A DNA stretch of 46,698 nt, taken from assembly GCA_003282435.1 (NCBI GenBank), contig QBZG01000009.1, positions 1 through 46,698 of the forward strand, given 5' to 3'. The notes beneath the pieces are model-generated. The model was not told where the DNA came from, ran no database searches, and saw nothing but the letters and a program-made list of their open reading frames with translations. Origin of the DNA: SAR116 cluster bacterium AG-335-B03 (GTDB taxonomy: Bacteria; Pseudomonadota; Alphaproteobacteria; Puniceispirillales; Marisalimonadaceae). Position 1 is the stretch's first letter; every line of letters begins with the position of its first letter. Of this stretch, positions 16,257 to 27,829 are shown piece by piece. Made by a program: the position numbers and the translations under genes.

Positions 16257-17489
16257 ATGAAAAATATAGCAATTATTGGCGCAGGAATAACTGGAATAAC
16301 TACTGCCTATCAACTTTTAGAAAGAGGATATACAGTCTCAGTTTTTGACAAAAATCGTTATGCGGCTATGGAAACGAGTTTTGCTAATGGAGGTCAATTG
16401 TCTGCATGCAATGCTGAAGTGTGGAATAGTTGGTCAACAATAGGTAAGGGTATCAAATGGATGCTCAAAAAAGACGCACCTCTGTTATTCAGTCCTAAAT
16501 TAAATTTTCATAAAATTGGCTGGTTACTGAGTTTTATTTCTAATATTCCCAATCATAAAAAAAATACAATATTAACAGCAAAAATGGCAATAGAAAGTAG
16601 AAATGAACTTAAAAGAATTCTACAAATCGAAAAAATTAATCTAGATCTTGAAGAAAAAGGTATTATACATCTGTGCGATAGTTATGATTCTTTGAAAGAG
16701 GGAAGAAAAGTGAATAAATGGCTTGCTGAAGCTGGATTAGATCGTAAAGAAGTGACATTGGACGAAATGTTATCCATTGAACCAACTTTAAATCTAGAAA
16801 ACTTTGTTGGTGGATTTTATACAAAAAGTGACATGTCTGGGGATATTCATAAATTTACTAAGTTACTTGCAGATACCTGTGAAAAAAAAGGTGTGAAGTT
16901 TTATTATGAAACAGAAATAACTAGCGTTAATCACAACAAACAACAACCTATAATAATTTTTAAAAGATCCAATCAATTACAAAAACATAATTATGACGGT
17001 ATTGTTATTTGCGCAGGGGTTAATAGCAAATTTATAGCTAATGGATTAGGTGATAACGTCAATATATATCCAGTTAAAGGTTATTCAATTACTTTATTAC
17101 TTAATGATAAAGAAAGTGTTAATTATGCTCCTTATGTTTCGTTACTTGATGACAAAGCAAAAATAGTCTCAAGCAGATTAGGAAAGGACAGACTCAGAGT
17201 TGCTGGCACTGCTGAGTTTAATGGTTATAATAGGGATATTAGAGCGGATAGGATAAACCCCTTAATTAAATGGTGTAATGAAATTTTTCCAAATGTATCT
17301 ACGGAACATGCAATTCCGTGGGCAGGATTGAGACCAATGACACCTAGTATGGTTCCAAAAGTTGGAAGCGGTAAATTACCAGGTGTATTTTATAATACTG
17401 GTCACGGACATCTTGGGTGGACCTTAAGTGCATTAACTTCTCAACAAATTTCAGATCATATTATGAGAAAAGATAACTATATTAACTAA
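16257..17489 (+). CDS. dadA: D-amino-acid dehydrogenase (DadA-like FAD amino acid oxidoreductase)
   Basis: FAD-dependent deaminating oxidoreductase of 410 residues, close to the family's usual size. The dinucleotide motif is GAGITG (8-13). ETSFANGGQLSA (39-50) is the DadA-type FAD segment, and the C-terminus carries PWAGLRPMTP and GHGHLGWTLS. The family oxidises D-amino acids to keto acids and passes electrons to the respiratory chain. Control by a glycine riboswitch suggests glycine, or an amino acid whose metabolism meets glycine, as the physiological substrate. CGGAG lies 6 bases upstream of the ATG. The stop is 3 bases from the convergent gyrB stop. Confidence 0.9.
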   Translation: MKNIAIIGAGITGITTAYQLLERGYTVSVFDKNRYAAMETSFANGGQLSACNAEVWNSWSTIGKGIKWMLKKDAPLLFSPKLNFHKIGWLLSFISNIPNHKKNTILTAKMAIESRNELKRILQIEKINLDLEEKGIIHLCDSYDSLKEGRKVNKWLAEAGLDRKEVTLDEMLSIEPTLNLENFVGGFYTKSDMSGDIHKFTKLLADTCEKKGVKFYYETEITSVNHNKQQPIIIFKRSNQLQKHNYDGIVICAGVNSKFIANGLGDNVNIYPVKGYSITLLLNDKESVNYAPYVSLLDDKAKIVSSRLGKDRLRVAGTAEFNGYNRDIRADRINPLIKWCNEIFPNVSTEHAIPWAGLRPMTPSMVPKVGSGKLPGVFYNTGHGHLGWTLSALTSQQISDHIMRKDNYIN

Positions 17490-17492
17490 AGA

Positions 17493-19928
<2,436 letters not shown>

Positions 19929-21152
19929 CTAAGTTTCTCCATATTGAAAATCGTATTTACCTTTGAATTGAAACATTATTTCAGGAAGATTAATTCTATC
20001 AATTAAAGTTGGGTAATCTGCAAAAGCTTCTTTACTTGTACTAGTAAACCATGACTGACCTTCATGCCTAGATATCTCTAAAAACAACGCACATCTATGT
20101 TTTTTATCTAAATGCTCTACAATATCGTCTAACAATAAAATAGGCGCCATATTAAAATTTTTATTTAGCATCCGTGCGTGTGATAAAATAATTGAAATTA
20201 ATAAAAGTTTCTGTTCACCAGTTGAAGCGTAATTAACATTCTTGTTATTTTTTCTATTAAGTATTTCAATTATTGTCTTATTGGGTCCTAAAATATTTTC
20301 TTCTTCAGAAAAACGCGATTTTTTTAAGTTGTCTTTTATAATACCTTCTACTTCTGAAGCTGGTTTTTTAGTGAGAAGCTCTTCAATTTTTCCTATCAAC
20401 CTTATAACTGCAGGAGGAAAATTGTCTATTAAATAATTATCATTTAACTCTTTATTATATAAATCGTTTAATGCCTCCACCATCTCTAATCTACTAGCTG
20501 TGATAGCAACAGAAAGTTCAGAAATTTGACTTTCAATAGCATCCAACCACGTTTTATCACTTTTTGATTGCATCAAAATTTTGCTTCTCTGTCTTAGCAG
20601 TTTTTCGCATTTGTATACTCTATTTAAATGAAAACTATCTAACGATGAAGTAAGCCTATCTATGAAACGTCTTCTTTCACTCATACCATTCTGGAATAAA
20701 ATACACATTTGAGGAGTAATCCATGAGATTTTTAAAATTTTTCCTAGTGAGCTTAAGGAACATTTATGAGTATTAACTTTAGCTACTCTCGAATTTTTGA
20801 ACGTATCTTTTTTGAGTCCTGTACCAATGTTAAATTTTCCCTTGGGGCACATAAAGTCCGCATTTATTCCCCAAGTATTATAACTACCTTGAAGCAAAAT
20901 CTTCTGATTCAAATAATCTTCAATGTTTGACTTTCTAAGGCCTTTACCTTGATTTAATAAAGAAATAGCTTCAAGAATATTAGTCTTACCACAACCATTA
21001 TCTCCATAAATTAATAAAGAATCCTTCCTAATATTTAAATTCAAATCAACATGATTTCTAAAATTTTTTAAATTTAATTTTTTTATATAAAATTTGTTTG
21101 AGTTTTCATCTGTTTGAATTTCACCTTTGAAGTCTAAAATATTATTTTTCAT
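19929..21152 (-). CDS. recF: DNA replication and repair protein RecF
   Basis: SMC-like ATPase that helps load RecA on gapped DNA. Walker A GDNGCGKT is at residues 50-57. The late ABC-type signature is STGEQKLLLISIILSHA, and Walker B is LLLLDDIVEHLD. At 407 residues it is longer than most RecF proteins; the first 21 residues (before FYIKKLNLKNFRNH) look like an unconserved extension, but I see no other start codon closer in. It abuts gyrB and follows dnaN by 38 bases. Confidence 0.93.
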   Translation of the reverse strand: MKNNILDFKGEIQTDENSNKFYIKKLNLKNFRNHVDLNLNIRKDSLLIYGDNGCGKTNILEAISLLNQGKGLRKSNIEDYLNQKILLQGSYNTWGINADFMCPKGKFNIGTGLKKDTFKNSRVAKVNTHKCSLSSLGKILKISWITPQMCILFQNGMSERRRFIDRLTSSLDSFHLNRVYKCEKLLRQRSKILMQSKSDKTWLDAIESQISELSVAITASRLEMVEALNDLYNKELNDNYLIDNFPPAVIRLIGKIEELLTKKPASEVEGIIKDNLKKSRFSEEENILGPNKTIIEILNRKNNKNVNYASTGEQKLLLISIILSHARMLNKNFNMAPILLLDDIVEHLDKKHRCALFLEISRHEGQSWFTSTSKEAFADYPTLIDRINLPEIMFQFKGKYDFQYGET

Positions 21153-21190
21153 TTTTATTCCAGATTTGCTTATTTGAACTTATAAATAAA

Positions 21191-22300
21191 TTAAACTCTC
21201 ATAGGCATTAAGACAAAAATAACACCGTCTTGATCTGGATCAGTAATCAAAGCGGGTGATGCTGAATCTGATAATAAAATTTCTATGTCTTTTCCTTGGA
21301 TTTGAGACGCTATATCTAGTAGATATTTTGCGTTAAACCCTATATCTAAATCATTATGATTATAGTTTATTTCTAAATCTTCAGAAGCAATGCCTAAATC
21401 ATGGCTATTAACATTTAACGATAATAAGTTTTTATTTAACGAAAGTTTTACAGCTCTTGATTTTTCCATAGATACAGTGGAAACTCGATCAATTGCTTTT
21501 GAAAAATCAGAGTTTAAGACTGTTAACTTATTTAGATTTTCTTTTGGGATAACTCTTTGATAATCTGGGAATGAACCATCTATCAGTTTTGTTGTCAAAA
21601 CGGAATTTGGAAAAATAAATTTAGCTTTAGTATTAGAAATAATGATTTTAATTTTACCATCAGTTCCATCAGTTAATTTTCTAATTTCTCCAACAGCTTT
21701 TCTTGGCAAAATTATACTTGGCATAGTTTCAGCTCCTTGCGGAAGTGGAATTTCAGCTTGGGCTAAACGATGCCCATCCGTTGCAACAGCCCTTAACTTG
21801 TCTTTGTTTAGTTCAGGAATATGAAAAAAAATGCCATTTAAGTAATATCTTGTTTCTTCTGAAGAAATTGCAAATCTAGTGTTATCAATTAAACTCGCAA
21901 GATCAACAGATTCTATAGAAAATTCATTACCTTTTTCAATTTCTGTCATTACAGGAAAATCGTCTACTGACAAAGTTGGAAGAATAAATTTAGATTTACC
22001 CGCTGAAACTTGAACATTATAATCAACCTGCTCAATTTTAATTTCAGCTCCATCAGGGAGCTTTCTAACAATATCATAAAGAGTATGGGCTGCTAGTGTT
22101 ACTTTCCCTTGGTTTAAAACAACACAGGCTGTAACTTCCACAATATCCATATCCATATCTGTAGCTGTAAATGAGACTTTTGACGAATTTGTTTCTATTA
22201 GTACATTAGACAAAATTGGAATTGTGTTTCTTCTTTCAACAACAGAATATATATGTCCAAGTGGTTTAAGAAGTGCGTTTCTATCAATTGTAAAATTCAT
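21191..22300 (-). CDS. dnaN: DNA polymerase III sliding clamp (beta)
   Basis: Ring-shaped processivity clamp, 369 residues, the normal length for three clamp domains. Recognisable segments are MNFTIDRNALLKPLGHIYSV at the start, YYLNGIFFH, ATDGHRLA and the C-terminal VFVLMPMRV ending typical of DnaN. GAGG lies 7 bases before the ATG. A separate promoter candidate sits in the 115-base gap after dnaA. Confidence 0.97.
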   Translation of the reverse strand: MNFTIDRNALLKPLGHIYSVVERRNTIPILSNVLIETNSSKVSFTATDMDMDIVEVTACVVLNQGKVTLAAHTLYDIVRKLPDGAEIKIEQVDYNVQVSAGKSKFILPTLSVDDFPVMTEIEKGNEFSIESVDLASLIDNTRFAISSEETRYYLNGIFFHIPELNKDKLRAVATDGHRLAQAEIPLPQGAETMPSIILPRKAVGEIRKLTDGTDGKIKIIISNTKAKFIFPNSVLTTKLIDGSFPDYQRVIPKENLNKLTVLNSDFSKAIDRVSTVSMEKSRAVKLSLNKNLLSLNVNSHDLGIASEDLEINYNHNDLDIGFNAKYLLDIASQIQGKDIEILLSDSASPALITDPDQDGVIFVLMPMRV

Positions 22301-22345
22301 AATTTAACCTCAATCGCTTGCAAATAAACATAAATATTATGGTTT

Positions 22346-22375
22346 ATTATAACATGTTTAGACTTGTTTCAGCAA
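22346..22375 (-). promoter_or_regulatory. Probable dnaN promoter
   Basis: On the minus strand, TTGCTG (22375-22370) and a perfect TATAAT (22351-22346) are 18 bases apart in the dnaA-dnaN gap. Transcription would begin about 22339, leaving a leader of about 40 bases before the dnaN ATG. This would let dnaN-recF-gyrB be expressed independently of dnaA. Confidence 0.45.
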
Positions 22376-22415
22376 GCAATTACATATAAGTAATCTTCCT
22401 TAAATGAGAGCATCA

Positions 22416-23852
22416 TTAAGTAGAAATAATGGATATTTTTATTTCGGAAAGTTGTTTTTTTAATTTTTGATCTACAAGTAATAATGCTTCAATTTTTTTT
22501 ACTGCATGCATTACTGTAGTATGATCTTTTCCTCCAAAGGCTTTCCCTATCTCAGGATAAGAAAAACTAGTTATAGCCTTACAAATATACATAGCAATCT
22601 GCCTAGGTCTGGCAATATTAATTGAACGTCTTGAGGAAGTCATATCGGATAACTTCAAATTATAAAATAAAGAAACTTGCTCTTGTATAAAATTAATAGA
22701 TATATTTTTTTCGTTGACTAATAAAATATCAGATAATAAGCGTTCAGAGTTTTCTAGAGTTATATCATTACCTGTAAGTTCGTGATTTGCCCAAATTCGA
22801 TTTAAAGCACCTTCTAATTCTCTGATATTACTTATAATTTTATCAGCTAAAAATTGAAGGACATTTAACGGTATATTTATCCCAGATAAATTAACTTTTT
22901 TTCTAAGTATATCCAGTCTTAATTCATAATTAGTTGGAAGAAAATCAACGACTAGACCTCCTCCTAATCTTGATTTTAATTTCTCTTCCAAGTCAACTAA
23001 TTCAAAGGGTGATTTATTTGATGAAATTATAATTTGTTTGCCATCATCTATCAAGTTATTGAATGTATAAAAAAACTCCTCCTGAGTTGAGCCTTTACCA
23101 CCAATAAATTGAATATCATCAATAATTAAAACATCGATAGATCTAAATTGATCCTTAAACTTTAGAGTATCTTTTTGTCTTATAGATTTTATAAACTGGT
23201 ACATAAAACGTTCTGCAGACATTAATAGAAGTTTAATGTTTGGAATTTTATGCTTTAATTCTATTGCAATTGCATTTAATAAGTGAGTCTTTCCCATCCC
23301 TACATTGCCATGGATATATAGTGGATTATAAATAAAAGAGCTTACATCACATATCCTTTTGGAAGCTGCGTAGGGCATTTGATTAGTGGTGCCAACTACA
23401 AAATTATCAAAAGTAAATTTTGTATTAATTTTCATAGACATAGTGTCTACAAATGAAAGGTCATTGTGTATTAAAGTATCAACCTTGGGGTTATAGTTTT
23501 TTTCAATCTTGAAAGAATTAGTAGCCTTGACCCTATCTGTTGTGTGAAAAATAATTCTTGTTAATCCTTCAAAATATTTTGACGCCTCAAAAAAAATATT
23601 TTCATAATACTGCGTTTCAGCTCTGTTTGAAATTAATTGAGATTCCGTAGACAAATGAAGTATTTTTTTTTCATATTCAATAAATTTGAGTGGTTCTATC
23701 CATGCTTTCCATACTACTTCCTTAATATTCTTTGAAATGAGATATTTAGTTTTTTTCCAATTGTCATCTTGTAAGGATCTAAAAACTTTTAAATCCTGAT
23801 TTATCTCGATTTTAGTTTTTTTTGTCTCAGAATATGATCTAATTTTGCTCAT
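22416..23852 (-). CDS. dnaA: Chromosomal replication initiator protein DnaA
   Basis: AAA+ initiator that melts the replication origin. An N-terminal helicase-loading domain is at residues 30-100, a variable linker follows, then Walker A GNVGMGKT (182-189), Walker B VLIIDDIQFIGG, and the C-terminal DNA-binding signature GGKDHTTVMHAVKKIE. The 478-residue length is normal. The ATG context is AT-rich with no strong Shine-Dalgarno. The 490-base gap upstream is the best place in the window for the origin. Confidence 0.97.
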   Translation of the reverse strand: MSKIRSYSETKKTKIEINQDLKVFRSLQDDNWKKTKYLISKNIKEVVWKAWIEPLKFIEYEKKILHLSTESQLISNRAETQYYENIFFEASKYFEGLTRIIFHTTDRVKATNSFKIEKNYNPKVDTLIHNDLSFVDTMSMKINTKFTFDNFVVGTTNQMPYAASKRICDVSSFIYNPLYIHGNVGMGKTHLLNAIAIELKHKIPNIKLLLMSAERFMYQFIKSIRQKDTLKFKDQFRSIDVLIIDDIQFIGGKGSTQEEFFYTFNNLIDDGKQIIISSNKSPFELVDLEEKLKSRLGGGLVVDFLPTNYELRLDILRKKVNLSGINIPLNVLQFLADKIISNIRELEGALNRIWANHELTGNDITLENSERLLSDILLVNEKNISINFIQEQVSLFYNLKLSDMTSSRRSINIARPRQIAMYICKAITSFSYPEIGKAFGGKDHTTVMHAVKKIEALLLVDQKLKKQLSEIKISIIST

Positions 23853-24342
23853 TAAAATAAATACTTCTTAAAACAGATGGTTTAATACTTTTGGGTTTTG
23901 GCTTGTTCTATTAAAAGTAATTTTGATTTTATATAGCTTATTGTCATCTGCAATATGCATAATGCATAATAAATAAAAAAAAATTATTGATTTTTGTTTT
24001 TCACAAAAAAACAACTATAAAACAATGGATTAAAAAAATTGAAAAATTTGTTTATCATTTAAATTTTTTATAATTTTAAATATTTAAGTATTTATTTTTT
24101 AGATAATTTTCTAATAATTTAAGTTACTTCATTGAAATTATTATGATTCTTAAGAAGAAATATTTTTTCTAATCTTAAAATTTTTTCACGTAATATATTT
24201 ACTAATAACTAGATTTTAAAATTTTTTTAATAATGGAATATTACTGATTGCCACGAATCGTTAATTTTATTATTTTTTTAATATTAAATTTATAAAAAAA
24301 GATACCATAGTGTTCTTCAGGTTATAATATCAGATCTCGAAA
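23853..24342. other. Candidate replication origin region between dnaA and rpsT
   Basis: The longest gene-free stretch in the window, 490 bases and extremely AT-rich. It contains degenerate DnaA-box-like 9-mers: TATGCATAA at 23954-23962 and TTTTTCACA at 23997-24005, each one mismatch from the TTATNCACA consensus or its complement. Weaker copies are AATGCATAA at 23961-23969 and TTTTTCACG at 24182-24190. A run of nearly pure A/T follows (24006-24240), suitable for unwinding. No perfect DnaA box, CtrA site (TTAA-N7-TTAA) or complete parS site was found. The dnaA promoter must also lie here. Origin function is inference from context. Confidence 0.4.
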
Positions 24343-24606
24343 TTAAGCTATATTTTTGATTCTTGCTGATAATCTAGATAACTTTCTCGAAATAGTATTT
24401 TTTTTAAAAACACCTTTGGTCACAGATCTATGCATCTCTGGCTGTGCGACAATGAAAGCTTTTTCGGCTAATTTTTTATCATCTTTTTCTATGGCTAGCT
24501 CAACTTTTTTTATAAATGACCTAACTCTGTTTTTTCTTACTTTATTGACAATTTCCATTTTGGAATTACGTCTTATTCTTTTTTTAGCTGAAATATGATT
24601 AGCCAT
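24343..24606 (-). CDS. rpsT: Small ribosomal subunit protein bS20
   Basis: An 87-residue, strongly basic ribosomal protein that binds 16S rRNA. It begins MANHISAKKRIRRNSK, has KGVFKKNTISRKLSRLSARI near the end, and is helical throughout, as expected for S20. AGGA lies about 8 bases before the ATG. It sits next to dnaA, as in many alphaproteobacteria. Confidence 0.97.
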   Translation of the reverse strand: MANHISAKKRIRRNSKMEIVNKVRKNRVRSFIKKVELAIEKDDKKLAEKAFIVAQPEMHRSVTKGVFKKNTISRKLSRLSARIKNIA

Positions 24607-24635
24607 TATTGTATCCTACTAAAATTATTATCAGT

Positions 24636-24664
24636 GAATTAGTTTTTTTTAATTTAAATGTCAA
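24636..24664 (-). promoter_or_regulatory. Possible rpsT promoter
   Basis: On the minus strand a perfect -35 TTGACA (24664-24659) is followed after 17 bases by TAATTC (24641-24636), a poor -10. It lies in the 92-base mutM-rpsT gap and would give a leader of about 25 bases. The -35 is convincing; the -10 is not. Confidence 0.33.
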
Positions 24665-24698
24665 GTTAAATAAGAAATTTTGTTTGTTTCTGGTGATC

Positions 24699-25532
24699 CT
24701 AAATTTGACAATTATTGCAATAAAATGTTGAACGATTACTTATTATGCTAACTGAGATTAAGCACTTGCATTGATTACAAGTTTTATTTTTTTTACCATA
24801 AACTTCAAGGTTTTGAATAAAGTAACCAAGTTTGCCATTGGGTTGCAAGTGATTTTGAAGAGTTGTTCCACCCACATTAATTGATTTTTTTAAAATTTCT
24901 ATTGTAGCTCCAATAATTGATTTTATTTCTTCATTATTTAGAGTTTTTGCGCTCCTGTAGGGATTCACTTTTGCTTTAAACAAAATTTCGCTAGCATAAA
25001 TATTCCCTATACCTGCAATAACACGTTGGTCCATAAGAGTATCTTTTATACATTTTATCTTTTTACCAAACATTGTCTGTAAATAACCAACATTAAAATT
25101 TTTTTCAAAAGGTTCAACGCCTAACTTTTTTAATAAGAAATGCTCATTAATTTCTTTTTTATGAAACAGGTCAATGAATCCAAATCTTCTTGGATCATTG
25201 TAGGTAATAAAATGCCTCTTATCATTCTCAGATTTTATTGTCACTCTTACATGATCATGTTTAAAAGTACTTTCACAATTGTCTCTAATTTTTATTTGTC
25301 CACTCATACCTAGATGAATAAGAAAAATATTATCTTTAATGGTAGGTATTAATATATATTTTCCTCTTCTAAAGGGTTGTTTGAAATAATCATTTTCTAA
25401 GTCATGTTTCAAAGATTTTTTTATTTCCCATCTTAAATCACTTCTAAGCACATCTACGTCTTCAATTTTTGAGTTATAAACAATTTTAGATAAACCCAGA
25501 CGTACTGTTTCTACTTCTGGTAATTCTGGCAT
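24699..25532 (-). CDS. mutM: Formamidopyrimidine-DNA glycosylase
   Basis: Base-excision repair enzyme that removes 8-oxoguanine and formamidopyrimidines and cuts the abasic site. N-terminal PELPEVETV carries the catalytic Pro2 and Glu3. HLGMSGQ and NDPRRFGF are present, DQRVIAGIGNIYASEIL marks the helix-two-turns-helix, and a C-terminal zinc finger has four cysteines (CNQC...CNNC). The 277-residue length is normal. AAGGA lies 6 bases before the ATG. Divergent from ubiE. Confidence 0.96.
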   Translation of the reverse strand: MPELPEVETVRLGLSKIVYNSKIEDVDVLRSDLRWEIKKSLKHDLENDYFKQPFRRGKYILIPTIKDNIFLIHLGMSGQIKIRDNCESTFKHDHVRVTIKSENDKRHFITYNDPRRFGFIDLFHKKEINEHFLLKKLGVEPFEKNFNVGYLQTMFGKKIKCIKDTLMDQRVIAGIGNIYASEILFKAKVNPYRSAKTLNNEEIKSIIGATIEILKKSINVGGTTLQNHLQPNGKLGYFIQNLEVYGKKNKTCNQCKCLISVSIISNRSTFYCNNCQI

Positions 25533-25609
25533 CTTTTATCCTTTTTTGTGTATCTTTAAATAAATTAAAAAAGTATATTCGATTTTATCATATAGTAATT
25601 GGAATTATA

Positions 25610-26350
25610 ATGTTAAATAAAGATGATCTAAAAATTGACTTTGGATACAAAACTGTAAAAAGATCTGATAAACAGAAATTAGTTAATAAAGTATTTGATT
25701 CAGTTGCTAGTAAGTACGATTTAATGAATGACCTTACTAGTTTTGGAATACATAGATTATGGAAAAATGATCTGATTAATTGGTTGGCGCCTCAGAGAAA
25801 TCAAAAATTAGCTGATATTGCAGGAGGTACTGGAGACATAGCTAAAAAATTTTTGAATGCAGGTGGAGGCAGTGCCTATGTGTATGATATAAACCAAGAA
25901 ATGTTGAACACAGGTCAGAACAAAAGTAATACATCACAAAAAATAATATGGACTATTGCTAGTGCTGAAAATATTCCTGCAACTGAGGGTTATTTTGAAA
26001 GAGCGACTATTGGATTTGGCTTAAGAAATATTACTGATAGAATTGAATGTTTAAAAGAAATATATCGTATATTAAAGCCTGGAGGTCGATTAATCTGTCT
26101 GGAATTTAGCCATGTAGAAAATGATGCGATCAAAAAATTGTATGATACGTGGTCATTTATTTTTATGCCCTCTATAGGCAAGAAAATTACAGGGGATAAA
26201 GATGCATATAATTATTTGGTTGAATCCATAAGACAATTTCCTACACAACCTGAGCTTGCTCAAATGTTTTCAGATGCTGGTTTTTCAAGAGTTAAATACA
26301 GGAATCTGTCAAATGGTATAGTTGCACTTCATTCTGGATGGAAAATTTAA
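25610..26350 (+). CDS. ubiE: Ubiquinone/menaquinone biosynthesis C-methyltransferase
   Basis: SAM-dependent C-methylation of the benzoquinol ring in ubiquinone synthesis. 246 residues. YDLMNDLTSFGIHRLWK and the SAM-binding ADIAGGTGDIA (about 67-77) are followed by IGFGLRNITD, LKPGGRLICLEFS and a YNYLVESIRQFP segment, all UbiE hallmarks. ubiB starts at the next base after its TAA, so the two are coupled. Confidence 0.97.
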   Translation: MLNKDDLKIDFGYKTVKRSDKQKLVNKVFDSVASKYDLMNDLTSFGIHRLWKNDLINWLAPQRNQKLADIAGGTGDIAKKFLNAGGGSAYVYDINQEMLNTGQNKSNTSQKIIWTIASAENIPATEGYFERATIGFGLRNITDRIECLKEIYRILKPGGRLICLEFSHVENDAIKKLYDTWSFIFMPSIGKKITGDKDAYNYLVESIRQFPTQPELAQMFSDAGFSRVKYRNLSNGIVALHSGWKI

Positions 26351-27799
26351 ATGCAAATAAAACAAAGGTTAGAGTATCCTATATGGAAAACGCCATACTT
26401 TTGTGTATTAGGTCTTTTTGTATTTTTTAAATTGGTGAGAGCAGGTACTTTAACGCTTTTAATTGATAAACCGTTTTTTAATAAAAAACTAAATTTTACT
26501 TTAAAATTTTTAAATTTGCTCATTTATTCAGGAAATAAAGATGAAATAGGAAAAAAACTTCTCCGTTGTTTAATTAATTTAGGCCCAGGGTACATTAAGT
26601 TTGGGCAAGCTTTATCAACAAGGCCAGACCTAGTTGATATAAAAACATGCGAGCATTTAAAAAAATTACAAGATGATATGGAACCTTTTTCTAGTTCTAT
26701 TGCAAAAAACATAATTGAGAAAGAAAATCATGACTCAATAGATAATATTTTTTCTTCTTTTAATGAAAAACCTATTGCAAACGCTTCTGTTTCTCAGGTA
26801 CATACTGCTATTTTAAAAAGTGGTGAAACTGTTGCTATTAAAATACTTAAGCCAAATATAAAAGAAAGATTATTTAAAGACTTTATCCTTTTTTACTGGT
26901 TATCGAAATGTCTTGAGATAGCTATCCCAAGTATTAAAAGACTAAAGCTTTCAAAAAATGTTGAGGTATTGTCAGAAGTTTCATTAAACGAACTTGACTT
27001 AACATTAGAAGCATCCGCAGCAGAAGAACTTTCAGAAAACTTCAAAGATAATCCAAATTACAAAGTACCTAAAATTTACTGGGAATTTACTAGTAAAAAC
27101 ATACTTGTTCTCGAGTATATACAGGGAATTCGAATTGATGATATAAATGCCTTAAAGAAAGCTAATCACAATATAAAAAAAATAACTGAGATAGGCACTG
27201 AAGTTTTCTTTCTTCAAGTATTTCGTGATGGTTTTTTTCATGGTGATATGCATCCGGGTAACATTTTAATTAATCCCAAAGGCGTTCTTATACCAATTGA
27301 TTTTGGCATTATGGGAAGGCTATCAAATAAAGATCGTCAATTTTTGGCGTTATTACTTACATATCTTCTTAATAAAAATTATAGAAAAGTTGTAGAGATA
27401 CATTCAGAGGCAAATATGTTGGGAAAAGATATTTCTCATGATCATCTCGCACAAGCTATAAGAGCAATTTGCACACCAATATTAAACAAGCCTATAGGTG
27501 AAGTTTCTCTAGCCAAATTATTGGGGCAGATACTAGGTTTATCTAAAGAATTTAATATTGAAGTACAACCTCAGTTTACTTTACTTCAAAAAACTATGTT
27601 AATGGCAGAGGGTACAACAAGACAAATTAATCCTGATATTAATATGTGGGATTTATCTGCTCCTCTTATTGATAAATGGATAAATGATACTCATGATCCT
27701 TTTAAAATTTTGGAAGAGTGGTTTCATAAAAATAAGTTAGCATTGTTGAAAATACCTGAAATTATTGTTCAAATTGAAAAAATTTTAACAAAAAAATGA
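26351..27799 (+). CDS. ubiB: UbiB-type ABC1 atypical kinase
   Basis: Membrane-associated ABC1/ADCK-type kinase-like ATPase required for ubiquinone synthesis. The KFGQALSTRPD motif, the A-rich loop NASVSQVH, VAIKILKPN with the ATP lysine, FFHGDMHPGNIL (catalytic loop) and PIDFGIMGRL (metal-binding DFG) are all present. At 482 residues it is somewhat shorter than E. coli UbiB (546 residues). The C-terminal membrane helices are reduced; the last residues are charged. It is fused head-to-tail with ubiE at zero gap. Confidence 0.93.
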   Translation: MQIKQRLEYPIWKTPYFCVLGLFVFFKLVRAGTLTLLIDKPFFNKKLNFTLKFLNLLIYSGNKDEIGKKLLRCLINLGPGYIKFGQALSTRPDLVDIKTCEHLKKLQDDMEPFSSSIAKNIIEKENHDSIDNIFSSFNEKPIANASVSQVHTAILKSGETVAIKILKPNIKERLFKDFILFYWLSKCLEIAIPSIKRLKLSKNVEVLSEVSLNELDLTLEASAAEELSENFKDNPNYKVPKIYWEFTSKNILVLEYIQGIRIDDINALKKANHNIKKITEIGTEVFFLQVFRDGFFHGDMHPGNILINPKGVLIPIDFGIMGRLSNKDRQFLALLLTYLLNKNYRKVVEIHSEANMLGKDISHDHLAQAIRAICTPILNKPIGEVSLAKLLGQILGLSKEFNIEVQPQFTLLQKTMLMAEGTTRQINPDINMWDLSAPLIDKWINDTHDPFKILEEWFHKNKLALLKIPEIIVQIEKILTKK

Positions 27800-27812
27800 A
27801 AAAATTCATTTT
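27793..27812. repeat. Perfect inverted repeat upstream of coaBC
   Basis: AAAATGAA (27793-27800), four bases, then TTCATTTT (27805-27812): eight perfect pairs. It overlaps the ubiB stop codon and covers the -35 position of a promoter with -10 TATAAT at 27830. It could be an operator for a DNA-binding protein such as the HTH domain encoded just downstream, or a very AT-rich hairpin at the end of ubiB mRNA. It lacks a following T-run, which argues against a strong terminator. Confidence 0.4.
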
Positions 27813-27829
27813 AAATTCAATAATTTTGA

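Noticed and set aside
24180-24196. Possible parS site (TTTTTTCACGTAATAT) near dnaA
   Set aside because: Only one half matches the parS consensus TGTTTCACGTGAAACA; the other half does not, and no second copy was seen.
23853-24342. CtrA binding sites (TTAA-N7-TTAA) in the candidate origin
   Set aside because: Many TTAA tetramers occur because of the base composition, but I found none with the required 7-base spacing.
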